DNA from: Tritrichomonas musculus
Taxonomy: Eukaryota; Parabasalia; Tritrichomonadida; Tritrichomonadidae
Length of the DNA stretch: 64,000 nt
Assembly (NCBI GenBank): GCA_039105265.1
Contig: JAPFFF010000002.1
Span: 8,990,001 to 9,054,000 of the forward strand
Direction of reading: 5' to 3'
A program made the position numbers and the translations under genes. The first letter of the stretch is position 1. The number at the start of each line of letters is the position of its first letter. The notes beneath the pieces are model-generated. The model worked only from the letters and a program-made list of their open reading frames with translations, was not told the origin of the DNA and did not search any database. Below are positions 51,547 through 61,360 of the stretch, one piece after another.

Positions 51547-52695
51547 GATGGAGCAATAAGAAATGCTGCAGAAAACCATCAAGTTGATGTTATCTATTGT
51601 TTATTGTTAAGAAAAAGTAATATTGATATTAGTTTCTTTAAGAATTGCGAAAATTTGACAAAAATTGCAATTCCGCCAAGCATCCCTTTGATTGAAGTCA
51701 TGTCCTTTTATGAATGTACCAAGTTGACGCATGTGACGATTCCCTCATCTGTGAAAACGATAGAATCCTATGCCTTTTACGAATGTTCATCATTGGTTGA
51801 ACTAACACTCTCTGAAAATTTAATAGAAATAGAAGATTCTGCTTTCAAAGGGTGCAAATCATTGAAGCAAGTAACAATTCCATCATCAGTGACAACGATT
51901 GGTGAGAGTGCCTTTTCTGGATGTTCATCATTAGTTGGCATATTCCTATCTTTATCATTGAATATAATTGGTCGTGAAGCCTTTTATTATTGTGAAAAAT
52001 TGAGACAAATCGAAATCCCTCCTTCAGTAACCATCATTGAAATCGGTGCATTTGAGTCATGTCATTCATTACAACAAGTTGTTATTTCCTCATCTTTGAT
52101 TACATCAATTGAATGCAAAACTTTCCAAGATTGTTCTTCATTGAAAGAAATAACAATTCCGTCTTCTGTTACTGATCTTGGTAGATCTGCCTTTGATAAA
52201 TGCACATCATTGCATGAAATAAAGCTTCATGATTCAATCGAGTCAATCGGAAAAAATTGCTTCAACAGTTGCTCAATTGTGACTTTTTCTATTCCTCCTT
52301 TGGTTGAATGCATTGAGGATGGCACTTTTTATAGCTGCCAGTCTTTGGTGCAAATTTCGATTCCTCCTTCGGTTGAGTCAATCGGTGAATGCGCCTTTTA
52401 CAATTGTTCTCAATTGAGCAGAGTTGAAAATCATGGTTCTCTGGCAAAGATCGGTGATTTTTCTTTTTATGGCTGCTCAAAAATGACTGAATTTGAATTC
52501 TCATCTTCAGTTTGGTCAATTGGAGAGTCAGCCTTCTATGGATGCTCATCTTTGGAAAAAATAATAATTCATGCTCTTATTAAAAATGTCGAAGCTAATG
52601 CTTTCAATGGATGCACTGCTATAAAAGAAATAGAATGTCCTTCTTCGATTGATAGAAAAGTTGTTGAACTTAATTTAGGTATCAAAATTGCTTGA
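51547..52695 (+). pseudogene. BspA-like LRR half of the split gene
   Basis: The frame starts in mid-protein with an ankyrin-like unit (DGAIRNAAENHQVDVIYCLL) and runs into about 15 BspA-like LRR_5 units such as CTKLTHVTIPSSVKTIESYA, GCKSLKQVTIPSSVTTIGES and CSSLEKIII, stopping at TGA. It has no ATG until about 50 codons in (MSFYEC), so on its own it lacks a proper start. It lies one phase off the ORF ending at 51,461, with a T-rich gap between. No splice-site pair of the trichomonad type was seen in the gap. The LRR part itself is undamaged, so either a recent break or a short unrecognised intron is possible. Confidence 0.65.
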
Positions 52696-52994
52696 TTTTT
52701 CTTTTACTCATAAAATAAAAATTATTTTTTTTATATTGACAATAAGTATTCAATTTTTAAACTGATTCATAGAAATTGCCAGCTTGTCAATCGACTTTTA
52801 GAGAGAAACTCAAATTTCTTTCCATAATAAAAAAAATTGATATCCATTGCTGTAGATTCGAAGAAATTAAAGGAAAAGAAAAAAGATGAGAAAAAGAGTT
52901 AAAAAATAATGAAATAATGAATTTTTTATTACTCAATTTCCATATAAATTTTTGAGTTATTTTTAATTCACTTTTTAAAACCTTCTGAATTTTA

Positions 52995-53280
52995 CGGATC
53001 TATTCTAAAATAGTGTCTATTTCCGAGGGTTAGTCAAAAAGTGGAATTTTTTACATCAAATTCATCTTTTTAAGGTACACAATTTTTACCGATTCTTACC
53101 GCCATCCCCATGGTTTCAGCTGCGCTGTGCTTCGCTCGACGCCGGCTAGGCGGTATGTAGCCTCAATAAAAATTATATAAAAAGATATTATTTTAGCATT
53201 TTATATCGATGAATTTTTCTATTAAAAATCCCACTTTTTGACTAACCCTCGGAAATAGACACTATTTTAGATTAGATCCG
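52995..53280. mobile_element. MITE with about 65-bp inverted ends and a G/C-rich centre (286 bp)
   Basis: The left end CGGATCTATTCTAAAATAGT and the right end inverse CGGATCTAATCTAAAATAGT continue with identical GTCTATTTCCGAGGGTTAGT. Flanks are TA on both sides. The centre (about 53,095-53,160) holds a G/C-rich block with GCTGTGCTTCGCTCGACGCC, unlike anything around it. Non-coding. Confidence 0.85.
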
Positions 53281-53498
53281 TAGAATTCTCTACTAAATAA
53301 AATTATTGAATTTTAAATAAATGCACTTATTTTTAATATTTTGAATTTCTCTCAAATGAATTGAAATATCAAGATTTTGGAATGGAGTTTATATATAATA
53401 ATACTTTGAAAATAATTGTTTTTATTGTATAAAAAACTCATGAATGATATTTCATAAATAAAAATATATGATTTATTGATGAATAAGTGAAAATATGT

Positions 53499-54902
53499 CT
53501 AAGATGATTGGTTAAGAATTGATCCAAACATTTCAATGCATGTAAGACAAAATGAATATTTGCAAGAAGAACTGTTCCATGAATCTTCTTGAATGTATCG
53601 AATGTATCGATAGTAATTATAATTTTGTGAACACTCAAAATGGTGTTGTTTGTAGTTACCATTCAAATATGCATTGTTCTCTACATGATCTAAAATCGTC
53701 CATTTATCGTGATCGTTCGAGCCAACAATTCGCCACGATTTCGGATTATAGCAGGAATTCGTACCATTGCCAGCAGTTCGAATTGTGTAGGATGTCAGAT
53801 TGATTTTCCGATTCATAAAATCAATTTCAATCCAAGAGTCTGACTCACTCGAAGGTTTATTTAAACTCCAATTATGATAGTAATTGTCGATATTATTTTG
53901 GTCGTATTGAATGAGATTCGTGATTGGATACGATGGATAGCCGCCACCTGAAAGTTTCAGTGAACAATTTCGTTCTGATTTATTTGAATCAAATTTCGTC
54001 AGCTCTCGGATGATTCCTGATAGTTCGTCTCCTTCAAATTTAATTTCTCTCGTTTCTCTTCCTTCTTTATTCAAGTTATTCTTTATAAATTTATTTGGAT
54101 TCAAAAATATGTAGCGAATCAGGCCTGTGATATGATAAATTTCTTCTTTCACAATTTCATCTTCAATATTATCTGCAATGTATTCAATCATGTCGTTGAG
54201 AATTGCTCCTTCACATTCTTGAAAATTCAAAAGGATGAAGTGAATGACAAATTTAGATTCTTCTTGTGTTTTCATTATTCGATAAATTCGCTCTCGTTCT
54301 TCTTTCATTTTTTTCCCTTCTCTTCTTTCTCTTTCTCCTTCTCTTGATATGTCGTTGTATGAATCAATGATCGAGTACATAATATCGTCATTCAGATGTT
54401 TCGTGGATCCACTTTCTAAAAGTTCTAAAAAGTGCTCGCTCAAGTATCGAACTGCAATTGAGTTCAGTTCTGTGTTCAGAAGAGAAATGCCTTCTTTGAT
54501 GTTGCTGATGTCATAAAAATTATTTTTAGTTTCTTCTCCAAGTAAAAATAGAATGTTGTAAAATTCGTTTTCTTTATCGCTCGGGATATTAACTCGTTCA
54601 CGTGTCGAACGAATGAGAAGTCGAAAAATCTCTTCAAAAATTTCTTTCTTTTGATGGTCTGAATTAAATGGAATTGAAATGGCATATTTATCAATGGTAG
54701 GATCAATATTCATTAATTCATTGATCTTCTTTGAAATAACTCGTGCTTCATTTCGTGAAACTTCAATAAAATTATCATTATTATTATTATCTTTTTGGTC
54801 TGAAGATGAAAAATTATAAAATATTTGGAATTTGTCACTGTTGTCTTGTTCTATTAATCTTCGGAAGTTTGATATTGGTGTTTCGAAGTAATTCGACTCC
54901 AT
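53499..54902 (-). CDS. BTB/BACK-like protein with C-terminal F5/8C (discoidin) domain
   Basis: A 467-residue protein. Residues 1-190 follow the trichomonad BTB-like pattern (FQIFYNFSSSDQ, FIEVSRNEARVISKKI, EEIFRLLIRSTRERVNIP, VRYLSEHFLELLESGSTKHL). Then comes a charged coiled segment (REGERERREGKKMKEERER) and BACK-like helices. Residues about 325-460 are a complete F5/8C beta-sandwich: GGGYPSYPITNLIQY, WIEIDFMNRKINLTSYTIRT, SWRIVGSNDHDKWTILDHVE, YNYYRYIRYIQ and the closing CIEMFGSIL. No signal peptide, so this is a cytosolic adaptor-type family rather than a secreted discoidin. The start ATG is preceded by an A/T leader. It is the intact counterpart of the shorter gene at 39,599-40,279. Confidence 0.88.
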   Translation of the reverse strand: MESNYFETPISNFRRLIEQDNSDKFQIFYNFSSSDQKDNNNNDNFIEVSRNEARVISKKINELMNIDPTIDKYAISIPFNSDHQKKEIFEEIFRLLIRSTRERVNIPSDKENEFYNILFLLGEETKNNFYDISNIKEGISLLNTELNSIAVRYLSEHFLELLESGSTKHLNDDIMYSIIDSYNDISREGERERREGKKMKEERERIYRIMKTQEESKFVIHFILLNFQECEGAILNDMIEYIADNIEDEIVKEEIYHITGLIRYIFLNPNKFIKNNLNKEGRETREIKFEGDELSGIIRELTKFDSNKSERNCSLKLSGGGYPSYPITNLIQYDQNNIDNYYHNWSLNKPSSESDSWIEIDFMNRKINLTSYTIRTAGNGTNSCYNPKSWRIVGSNDHDKWTILDHVENNAYLNGNYKQHHFECSQNYNYYRYIRYIQEDSWNSSSCKYSFCLTCIEMFGSILNQSS

Positions 54903-55386
54903 ATTATTAATGGTAATAAAAATAAAAAATTTGTTAACTTATTTGGTCTATTATAATTAAATTTTATCGATCAATGTCCTTTCAATTTTTTTTATAATTT
55001 TATTTCTTTTTTATCTTTTACTTTTTTATTTATATTCTAAATTAAAACTTATTAAATGATTTTATAAATGATATATATGATATTCAAATTGTTTTTTATA
55101 ATTAAATATATATCAATTAATTTCATTAAAAGTAAAATCTTAGAGTGATATTTAACAGAAATTTAGTTATTTATAAACTTAAATTCAATTAAAAGCTTGA
55201 ATTTCCGGGCACAATTATATATCTTAAGATATATATTCTTATCATAAAAATTAAAATCTTTCCAAGATGATAGAAATGTTGCTTAAAGGAGTAAAACATT
55301 TAACAAACTTTTTTTAACAAAAAAAAAATAATATCAAATTCCAAATCATAAATTTTAGGAACAAACAAATGCTATTTATTAAATTG
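54903..55386. other. Intergenic spacer
   Basis: About 480 A/T-rich bases between two minus-strand genes. Nothing recognised. Confidence 0.6.
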
Positions 55387-56535
55387 TCATACTTTTTTGA
55401 GAGCTGCCTTCAAAGAAGGAAAGGCGGCGAGTGGCTTAGCACGCATCATTCTCGCCTTGTTCTCCACAGTATTCTTGTTTGGCATTTTTGGCGGGACATT
55501 TCCAGTAAAAGCGACCGAGCAAAAATTGCCAGCAACGCAGAACGATACGCCGTCCTTTATCGACGTCTCAACCGGCTTTCCGATGAAGTCGTCGCTTAAA
55601 CGGTCGAGGAAAAGTTGTCCTTGCTTGTTCAATCCGCAGGCGAAGAGTTGTCCGATAAAAGTGATGAATAAAGAGTGCTGGAAGCCTGCGAAAGCTGCTT
55701 TTATTTTGGATCTGCCGAAGGCTTTCAATTCTGTAAATTTGTCGAGTTCTTTGGTTTCTTTTGGTAGAGTAAGTTTTCCAAATCTATTGCTTCCGAATCC
55801 GAATACTCGTCCGTCGCCGCTGACGGCCAGACAATGTAGCATGACGCCTGATATTTGGGTTATTTGAATACCTGCGAGTTCTTTGGCTTCTGTAAACTGA
55901 AATTCTTGATATGGAGATATAAAAACTTTGCCTGATTGGGTTAGAACAATTAGATATTTCTCAAGACAGGCAACATTGTTTGCTTTTTCGTTTTGGGGAA
56001 GTTTCACAATTGAGGGTTCATATCCTGTCTCAGAATCAAGATCTTTTGGGATTACTATTATTTTGCCCTCTGAATCAATGGCTGCTGAATTATTTTCCCC
56101 ACCGTAAATGGCAATTGGATTATGATTGCCTATATTTAAAAAAATTGGATGTTCATCAGGAATAGTAATTGACGAATATGCTAAAAGCCGTTTTTGATCT
56201 TTGTTTGAAACTAAGTATAGAGTGTAACCATTGCCACAAACAACTGAAATTGGAGTGCATACGTTGCCTTCTTTATCTTTGATATGAATTTCGGTATACT
56301 TTGCAAGTTCAAGTGGGAGGTCTGCCATAATCCGATTGTTTTTGTTGGTTCCAATAGCTTTTATCACCCCATCATTGGTAATAAATAAGGAGTGAAAAGA
56401 ATAAATTGAAAAACTCGAAAGTTCTGAAGTATCAATAGCTGATTTTACAGGAGGGCATACAATTGGTGCACCATTGAGATGGTTGTTGGATTTTACTCCC
56501 AAGACAAAGGATGAATTAGGTCCACTTAAATACAT
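55387..56535 (-). CDS. RCC1-like beta-propeller protein (intact paralogue)
   Basis: A 382-residue protein with RCC1-type blades: FHSLFITNDGVIKAIGTNKN, LHCLAVSGDGRVFGFGSN, FQHSLFITFIGQLFACGLNK and VSFCVAGNFCSVAF. Each blade has the H-S/C-L or similar strand followed by G-x-V-x-x-x-G-x-N. The C-terminus after MPNKNTVENKARMM is basic. Full RCC1 is a Ran exchange factor, but trichomonads have many RCC1-like proteins without clear Ran-binding features, so the function is open. The 3' half is clearly richer in G/C than the 5' half. It is homologous along its length to the interrupted gene at 10,451-11,542. The start MYLSGPNSSFVLG begins the first blade. Confidence 0.9.
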   Translation of the reverse strand: MYLSGPNSSFVLGVKSNNHLNGAPIVCPPVKSAIDTSELSSFSIYSFHSLFITNDGVIKAIGTNKNNRIMADLPLELAKYTEIHIKDKEGNVCTPISVVCGNGYTLYLVSNKDQKRLLAYSSITIPDEHPIFLNIGNHNPIAIYGGENNSAAIDSEGKIIVIPKDLDSETGYEPSIVKLPQNEKANNVACLEKYLIVLTQSGKVFISPYQEFQFTEAKELAGIQITQISGVMLHCLAVSGDGRVFGFGSNRFGKLTLPKETKELDKFTELKAFGRSKIKAAFAGFQHSLFITFIGQLFACGLNKQGQLFLDRLSDDFIGKPVETSIKDGVSFCVAGNFCSVAFTGNVPPKMPNKNTVENKARMMRAKPLAAFPSLKAALKKV

Positions 56536-56861
56536 AAATTTCTAATTCGTTAATTTTGTTTATAGAATTATATCTCAAATATTTGAGTGTACTTTTTCAA
56601 AAAGTGAATAAAATAAACACTTAAAATATCTCCTTTTATCTAAAATACGAAATGAAAAAATAGTTAAATTTAGTAATTTATAAAATATATTAATAACCTT
56701 ATATATAAAAAGAAAGAATAATTCAATATCATGTCACAAAGTTTTGATAATAATAACAAAAGAGTTTGAAAGTTTGAATCATCAATACAATTTATTTATA
56801 AAGCAAACATATTTGGATTACAGAAAGCATTGGCCTAAGAAATGTGATATGAAAACATTTT
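56536..56861. other. Intergenic spacer between divergent genes
   Basis: About 325 A/T-rich bases shared by the minus-strand RCC1 gene and the plus-strand kinase gene, so both promoters should lie here. No clear motif stands out. The 64-codon ORF at 56,744 is out of frame with the kinase and not credible. Confidence 0.5.
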
Positions 56862-59800
56862 ATGGATTTTATAAATCCCAAGTATTTAACAGAATTAGCC
56901 ACAATTTTAAAAAACAAAGAAATTTCTATTATAAATGATATTGCCAATAATTATACTTTTCTTTACTTTTCTGGAAAATTAGATATTGATATTGATCCAT
57001 TTATATATTCGAATTTTAAAAACTCAAGAACTGCAGTAATTTATCACTATACATATAAAAGTGATGAAAATACTTTTTTTATTGTTAGTTTTGAGAAAAC
57101 ATTGATCATCATTGATCAATCTTCAATATCTATTCTCAAATCTCTTTTTTCAACTAATGAGCAATCAATAATCTACATTTTTTCTAACAAAGACTCTAAT
57201 TATAACTTTTCAGACTTGTTTCAAAATCGACTAATTGAAAATAATCAAACTTTATTGGCTGAAATAAAGAATTTTTGCACAATTTTCAGAAAAAAGCCAA
57301 GTTCGAATCCATCAATTAATAAATTATGGACAACAATTCAGCAATGCATTTCTGGGTATTTAATTAGCAAAAGTTATCTTCAGTCAATAGAAAATCAAGC
57401 CAACATTTCATCAAATGAAATTGAAAATTCACCAAAAGAAATTTGGGATTGTAAAGACTATATTGAATTACGAGAAATTGGAAGAGGTTCATCTTTTTTA
57501 GCTGAATTGGTTTATTGTATTGAAAAGGGACAATTGTTTATTATTAAAAAGCCACTTACTTCAAATAGTAGGAAGCTCTTGATGAGAGAAATTTTCAATT
57601 ATTCGAAAATCAATCATTCATTAGCGCCAAAGTATCATGGAACTGTTAAAGATTGCAACTATCCGATTATTCAATATATAAATGGTAAGACTTTGGAACA
57701 AATCGATGAGTTTCATTTAAATGAAGAAGAAAAAAATATTATAATTTTTCAAATAATGTTATTTATCAACTATTTGCACAATAACAATTTTGTTTATCGT
57801 GATTTAAAGCCAGACAATGTAATGATTGATGAAAACAAAAATGTTTTTATTATAGATTTCGATAATATGATCAAATATCCTATTGATACAGCTAATAATG
57901 AATACACGAAAGATTTTTCTTCTGTTTTTGTTTCGCCCGAAGTTAACATTGGAAAAACTTCATACAAAAGCGACATATATTCAATAGGACAAATGATCTA
58001 TTACATAATAAAAGAAAAATATCCTGATGAAGAAACAGGTAAAGATACTATTTCTTTAGGAAAATTTGATCAAATTTATTTAATGTGTACAAATAATAAG
58101 TATGAAGAAAGGCCATCAATTTCAGAACTAATGTTTATATTTTATATTATTACTAAAGTTAAATCGCCAAAATTATTAAAAGATAAAGAAGCTCAATATA
58201 TTCAAGGTCTTGCTTCATTTGAAGATAAATATGTTTCATACAATGTTGACAAAGCAATTCATTTATATTTATATGCAGCAGAGCATAATTTTCCTAAATG
58301 TTTTTGTTTGCTTGGAGCAATTAATTTCCAAGGTAAATATGTTCCGCAAGATATAAATAAAGCTATATATTATTATTCATTGAGTGCTGAGAAAAATATT
58401 ACTGAAGCACAATTTAATCTTGGTGTCGTTTATTTTGCATTGAAAGATGTAGAAAAGGCCATTCATTATTTCACACTTGCATCTGACCAAAATGTATCAC
58501 AAGCTCAATTTTGCCTTGGCTCTATTTATTTGGAGAAAAATACGTTTGAAGATATATATAAAGCTATTCATTATTTCACTCTGGCAGCAAATCAAAATCA
58601 TTTACCAGCGCAGCATAATCTTGGATTGATGTATATTCAAGGTTTATATGTTTCTCCGAACATTAACAAGTCTATTTATTATTTGCATCTTGCAGCAAAT
58701 CAAAATGATTGTGATTCTCAATTTATTTTAGGATGTATTTATTGTGATGATAAATACGGTGTTAAAGATATTGATAAAGGAATTTATTATTATACACTTG
58801 CAGCAAAGCAAAATGATTCAGGAGCACAATTCAGTCTTGCTCTCATTTATTATTATGGCAAATATGTTAAGCAAGATATAAACAAAGCAATTCATTATTT
58901 AATTCTTGCTGCTGATAATAATCATAGAGATGCAGAATTTGTTCTTGGAATGCTTTATTCAGATGGAAAATATATCAAACAGGATATTGAAAAGGCAGTT
59001 TATTATTATACTCTTGCAGCAAATCAAAATAAAATGGATGCGCAATATAATCTTGGATTGATTTATTATAAGCCTGATTTTCATCTGCAAGATATAAATA
59101 AATCAATTTATTATTTCAAATTAGCTGCAAATCAAAATCATTTGAATTCAATATTTGCTCTTGGACGCATATATTTTGCAGGAAAATATATCACTCAAGA
59201 TATTAATGAATCCATTCGCTATTTTTCAATTGCTGCAAATCAAAATCATCTAAATTCGCAAATGATTTTGGGTTCGATTTTTTATGATTGCGAATATGTA
59301 ACGAGAGATATTAATAAATCAATTTATTATTTCGAATTAGCAGCAAATCAAAATTGTCAAGAGGCGCAATATGATCTTGGATGTATTTACATCAATCAAG
59401 ACATCAATAAAGCAATTTATTATTTTTCACTTGCAGCAAATCAAAATGATTTGAATTCACTATTAAATCTCGGTGCAATTTATTATGAAGATAAATATGT
59501 AAGACGTGATATTGAAAAAGCAATTCATTATTACACTTTGGCAGCAAATCAAAATGATCTAAATGCACAATATATGCTTGGAATAATTTATAAAGATGGA
59601 AATTATGTTCCAAGAGACATTGATAAAGCTATTTATTATTTTCAACTTTCTGCGGACCAAAATCATTTATTATCATTATCTAATCTTGGATATATTTACA
59701 GGAATGAAAAATATAATAAATTAGATATCAATAAGTCAATTCATTATTTTACACTTACTGCAAATTATAATGAATTCTATGCACAATTTAATCTAGCTGT

Positions 59801-60740
59801 CATTTATTATGAAGGAAAATATGTAAAGCGAAACATTAACAAAGTAATTAGTTATCTTTCACTTGCAGCAAATCAAAATTGTTCTGAAGCACAATTTAAT
59901 CTTGGAATGATTTATTATGAAGGAATGTACGTTAAGCAAGATATTAATAAAGCTATTCATTATTTTTCTCTTTCTTCAAATAATAATTATGCTTTTGCAC
60001 AATTGTTCCTTGGCCAGTGTTATTTGCTAGGTATACATGTTGAACAAAATATCAGAAGAGGAATGAATTATTTAATCAAGTCATCATACAATGGAAGTAT
60101 AACTGCAAATTTCATGGTTGGTTCTTTGTTTCATGATGGAAGTTATATTAAGCAAGATATTCAAAAATCAATTGATTATTATAAAAAAGCATCATCATTT
60201 AATAATAAATTTGCAAAGAATAATCTTGGTGTCATTTACAAAAATGAAGGAAACATTGGATTAGCAATTTCCTATTTTGAAGAAGGAATTAAACGTTATA
60301 ATGACAAACTATCAATGTACAATCTATCACATATTTATATCTATAAAGATAAATCAAAAAAAAGAATCGATGAAGCAATTGGATTACTCATAAAATTATT
60401 CAATTTAAGTTTTCATCAATCATTGAATCTTTTGTGTGTTGCATTAATAAAAAAACATGGTTTTAATTTCCAAAGAATTCAAATGGAATTATTGGAAAGA
60501 ACTAATAAACTCAGTAGCTTGTCTTCAGCGGTATTTCAAATAATTAAAAAGCAAAAATTAGATATTGAAGCAGATTACAATAATTATTACAAATTATTAG
60601 AAAAAATTGATTACATTTATGATTTTAGAGAAGATACAATTGCTTTTTCTATAAAGAAATTTTATCTTGAAGACAAAAATATTCATGATATATCATCAGT
60701 TTTTTATGATGGTTTTGGTATCAAAAAAGAAGACTTGTAA
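56862..60740 (+). CDS. Second kinase with a long Sel1-repeat array (DFG to DFD)
   Basis: A 1292-residue protein. An N-terminal helical region of about 200 residues precedes a kinase-like domain (about 205-440): IGRGSSFLAELVY loop, FIIKKPL lysine, catalytic loop VYRDLKPDNVMID, IIDFDNMIK where most kinases have DFG, then VFVSPEVN and KSDIYSIGQMIYYI. The DFD and the shifted HRD (YRD) are unusual but the catalytic Asp and metal-binding Asp are present, so activity is possible. About 20 Sel1 units follow (AIHYFTLAANQNHLPAQHNL, GKYVKQDINKAIHYL), many with the set phrase AANQN, suggesting local copying of units. It is probably a cytosolic scaffolded kinase. The ATG at 56,862 is the first in frame. 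Confidence 0.93.
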   Translation: MDFINPKYLTELATILKNKEISIINDIANNYTFLYFSGKLDIDIDPFIYSNFKNSRTAVIYHYTYKSDENTFFIVSFEKTLIIIDQSSISILKSLFSTNEQSIIYIFSNKDSNYNFSDLFQNRLIENNQTLLAEIKNFCTIFRKKPSSNPSINKLWTTIQQCISGYLISKSYLQSIENQANISSNEIENSPKEIWDCKDYIELREIGRGSSFLAELVYCIEKGQLFIIKKPLTSNSRKLLMREIFNYSKINHSLAPKYHGTVKDCNYPIIQYINGKTLEQIDEFHLNEEEKNIIIFQIMLFINYLHNNNFVYRDLKPDNVMIDENKNVFIIDFDNMIKYPIDTANNEYTKDFSSVFVSPEVNIGKTSYKSDIYSIGQMIYYIIKEKYPDEETGKDTISLGKFDQIYLMCTNNKYEERPSISELMFIFYIITKVKSPKLLKDKEAQYIQGLASFEDKYVSYNVDKAIHLYLYAAEHNFPKCFCLLGAINFQGKYVPQDINKAIYYYSLSAEKNITEAQFNLGVVYFALKDVEKAIHYFTLASDQNVSQAQFCLGSIYLEKNTFEDIYKAIHYFTLAANQNHLPAQHNLGLMYIQGLYVSPNINKSIYYLHLAANQNDCDSQFILGCIYCDDKYGVKDIDKGIYYYTLAAKQNDSGAQFSLALIYYYGKYVKQDINKAIHYLILAADNNHRDAEFVLGMLYSDGKYIKQDIEKAVYYYTLAANQNKMDAQYNLGLIYYKPDFHLQDINKSIYYFKLAANQNHLNSIFALGRIYFAGKYITQDINESIRYFSIAANQNHLNSQMILGSIFYDCEYVTRDINKSIYYFELAANQNCQEAQYDLGCIYINQDINKAIYYFSLAANQNDLNSLLNLGAIYYEDKYVRRDIEKAIHYYTLAANQNDLNAQYMLGIIYKDGNYVPRDIDKAIYYFQLSADQNHLLSLSNLGYIYRNEKYNKLDINKSIHYFTLTANYNEFYAQFNLAVIYYEGKYVKRNINKVISYLSLAANQNCSEAQFNLGMIYYEGMYVKQDINKAIHYFSLSSNNNYAFAQLFLGQCYLLGIHVEQNIRRGMNYLIKSSYNGSITANFMVGSLFHDGSYIKQDIQKSIDYYKKASSFNNKFAKNNLGVIYKNEGNIGLAISYFEEGIKRYNDKLSMYNLSHIYIYKDKSKKRIDEAIGLLIKLFNLSFHQSLNLLCVALIKKHGFNFQRIQMELLERTNKLSSLSSAVFQIIKKQKLDIEADYNNYYKLLEKIDYIYDFREDTIAFSIKKFYLEDKNIHDISSVFYDGFGIKKEDL

Positions 60741-60865
60741 ACAATTTTCCAATATACTAACGTTTTTTATTCAAAAATTTTATTTTCCAAAATGCAAACT
60801 CTTGAAATATGCGGTTTTAATGAACGTCATCGTATCAATGAATTTCGAGATGGCTTTCTAAAAGT
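60741..60865 (+). pseudogene. Remnant N-lobe of the broken kinase gene
   Basis: Between the kinase-Sel1 stop and the kinase fragment, one frame (from the ATG at about 60,792) reads MQTLEICGFNERHRINEFRD, where kinases of this family have 'I-x-I-x-GFN' then an E-x-F/Y hinge. It ends in a stop and lies out of phase with the C-lobe frame. The glycine loop and lysine are absent. This is a short decayed stub. Confidence 0.45.
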
Positions 60866-61360
60866 TTGAATAATGTCCAGCTTGTTTTCAGTATTTATCA
60901 AATCGTTGAAGGAATGAAGTATGTTCATTTTATTCATATAATCCATCGCGGCATAAAACCAACAAACATCCTAATTGGTTCAGATGGATCAATCAAAATC
61001 AGCGATTTTGGGATTTCTAAGTTGATGACTGCTGAAGAACAGTCAATGACATGTGGTGCCGGAACACAGAAGTTCATGGCACCTGAAGTCATTGATGAAT
61101 GCAGCAATTATGATGAAAAAGTCGATGTTTACTCATTCGGTGTTTTGCTCTTTTACATCTTAAGCGGAGGTGAAATGCACGCAATCAAAATGAGCGATAA
61201 AATGAAGGGGAAAAAAGGGCCAATTCCTTCTGATTTCACTGCATTTACACATCAATTGATTAATGACTGCTGGAACTTTGATGCAAAGGATAAGCCAAGT
61301 TTCAATGAGATGATATTTGAAATGGAAAATAATAATTATAATTTAATTGAATTACAGTAG
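60866..61360 (+). pseudogene. Protein kinase C-lobe fragment, catalytic Asp replaced, ended by a transposon
   Basis: The frame starts in mid-domain (NNVQLVFSIYQIVEGMKYVH) and has no ATG before GMKY. It then has IIHRGIKPTNILIG, where the catalytic HRD is HRG (GGC for GAC). Next come KISDFGISKL, AGTQKFMAPEVID, KVDVYSFGVLLFYIL and NDCWNFDAKDKPSFNEMIFE, a normal C-lobe. The last sense codon (CAG) and the TAG stop come from the end of the transposon starting at 61,355. Beyond it, at 63,082, the frame goes on. The N-lobe is missing or decayed, so this cannot be an active kinase. The HRG change may be neutral decay after loss of the N-lobe. Confidence 0.9.
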
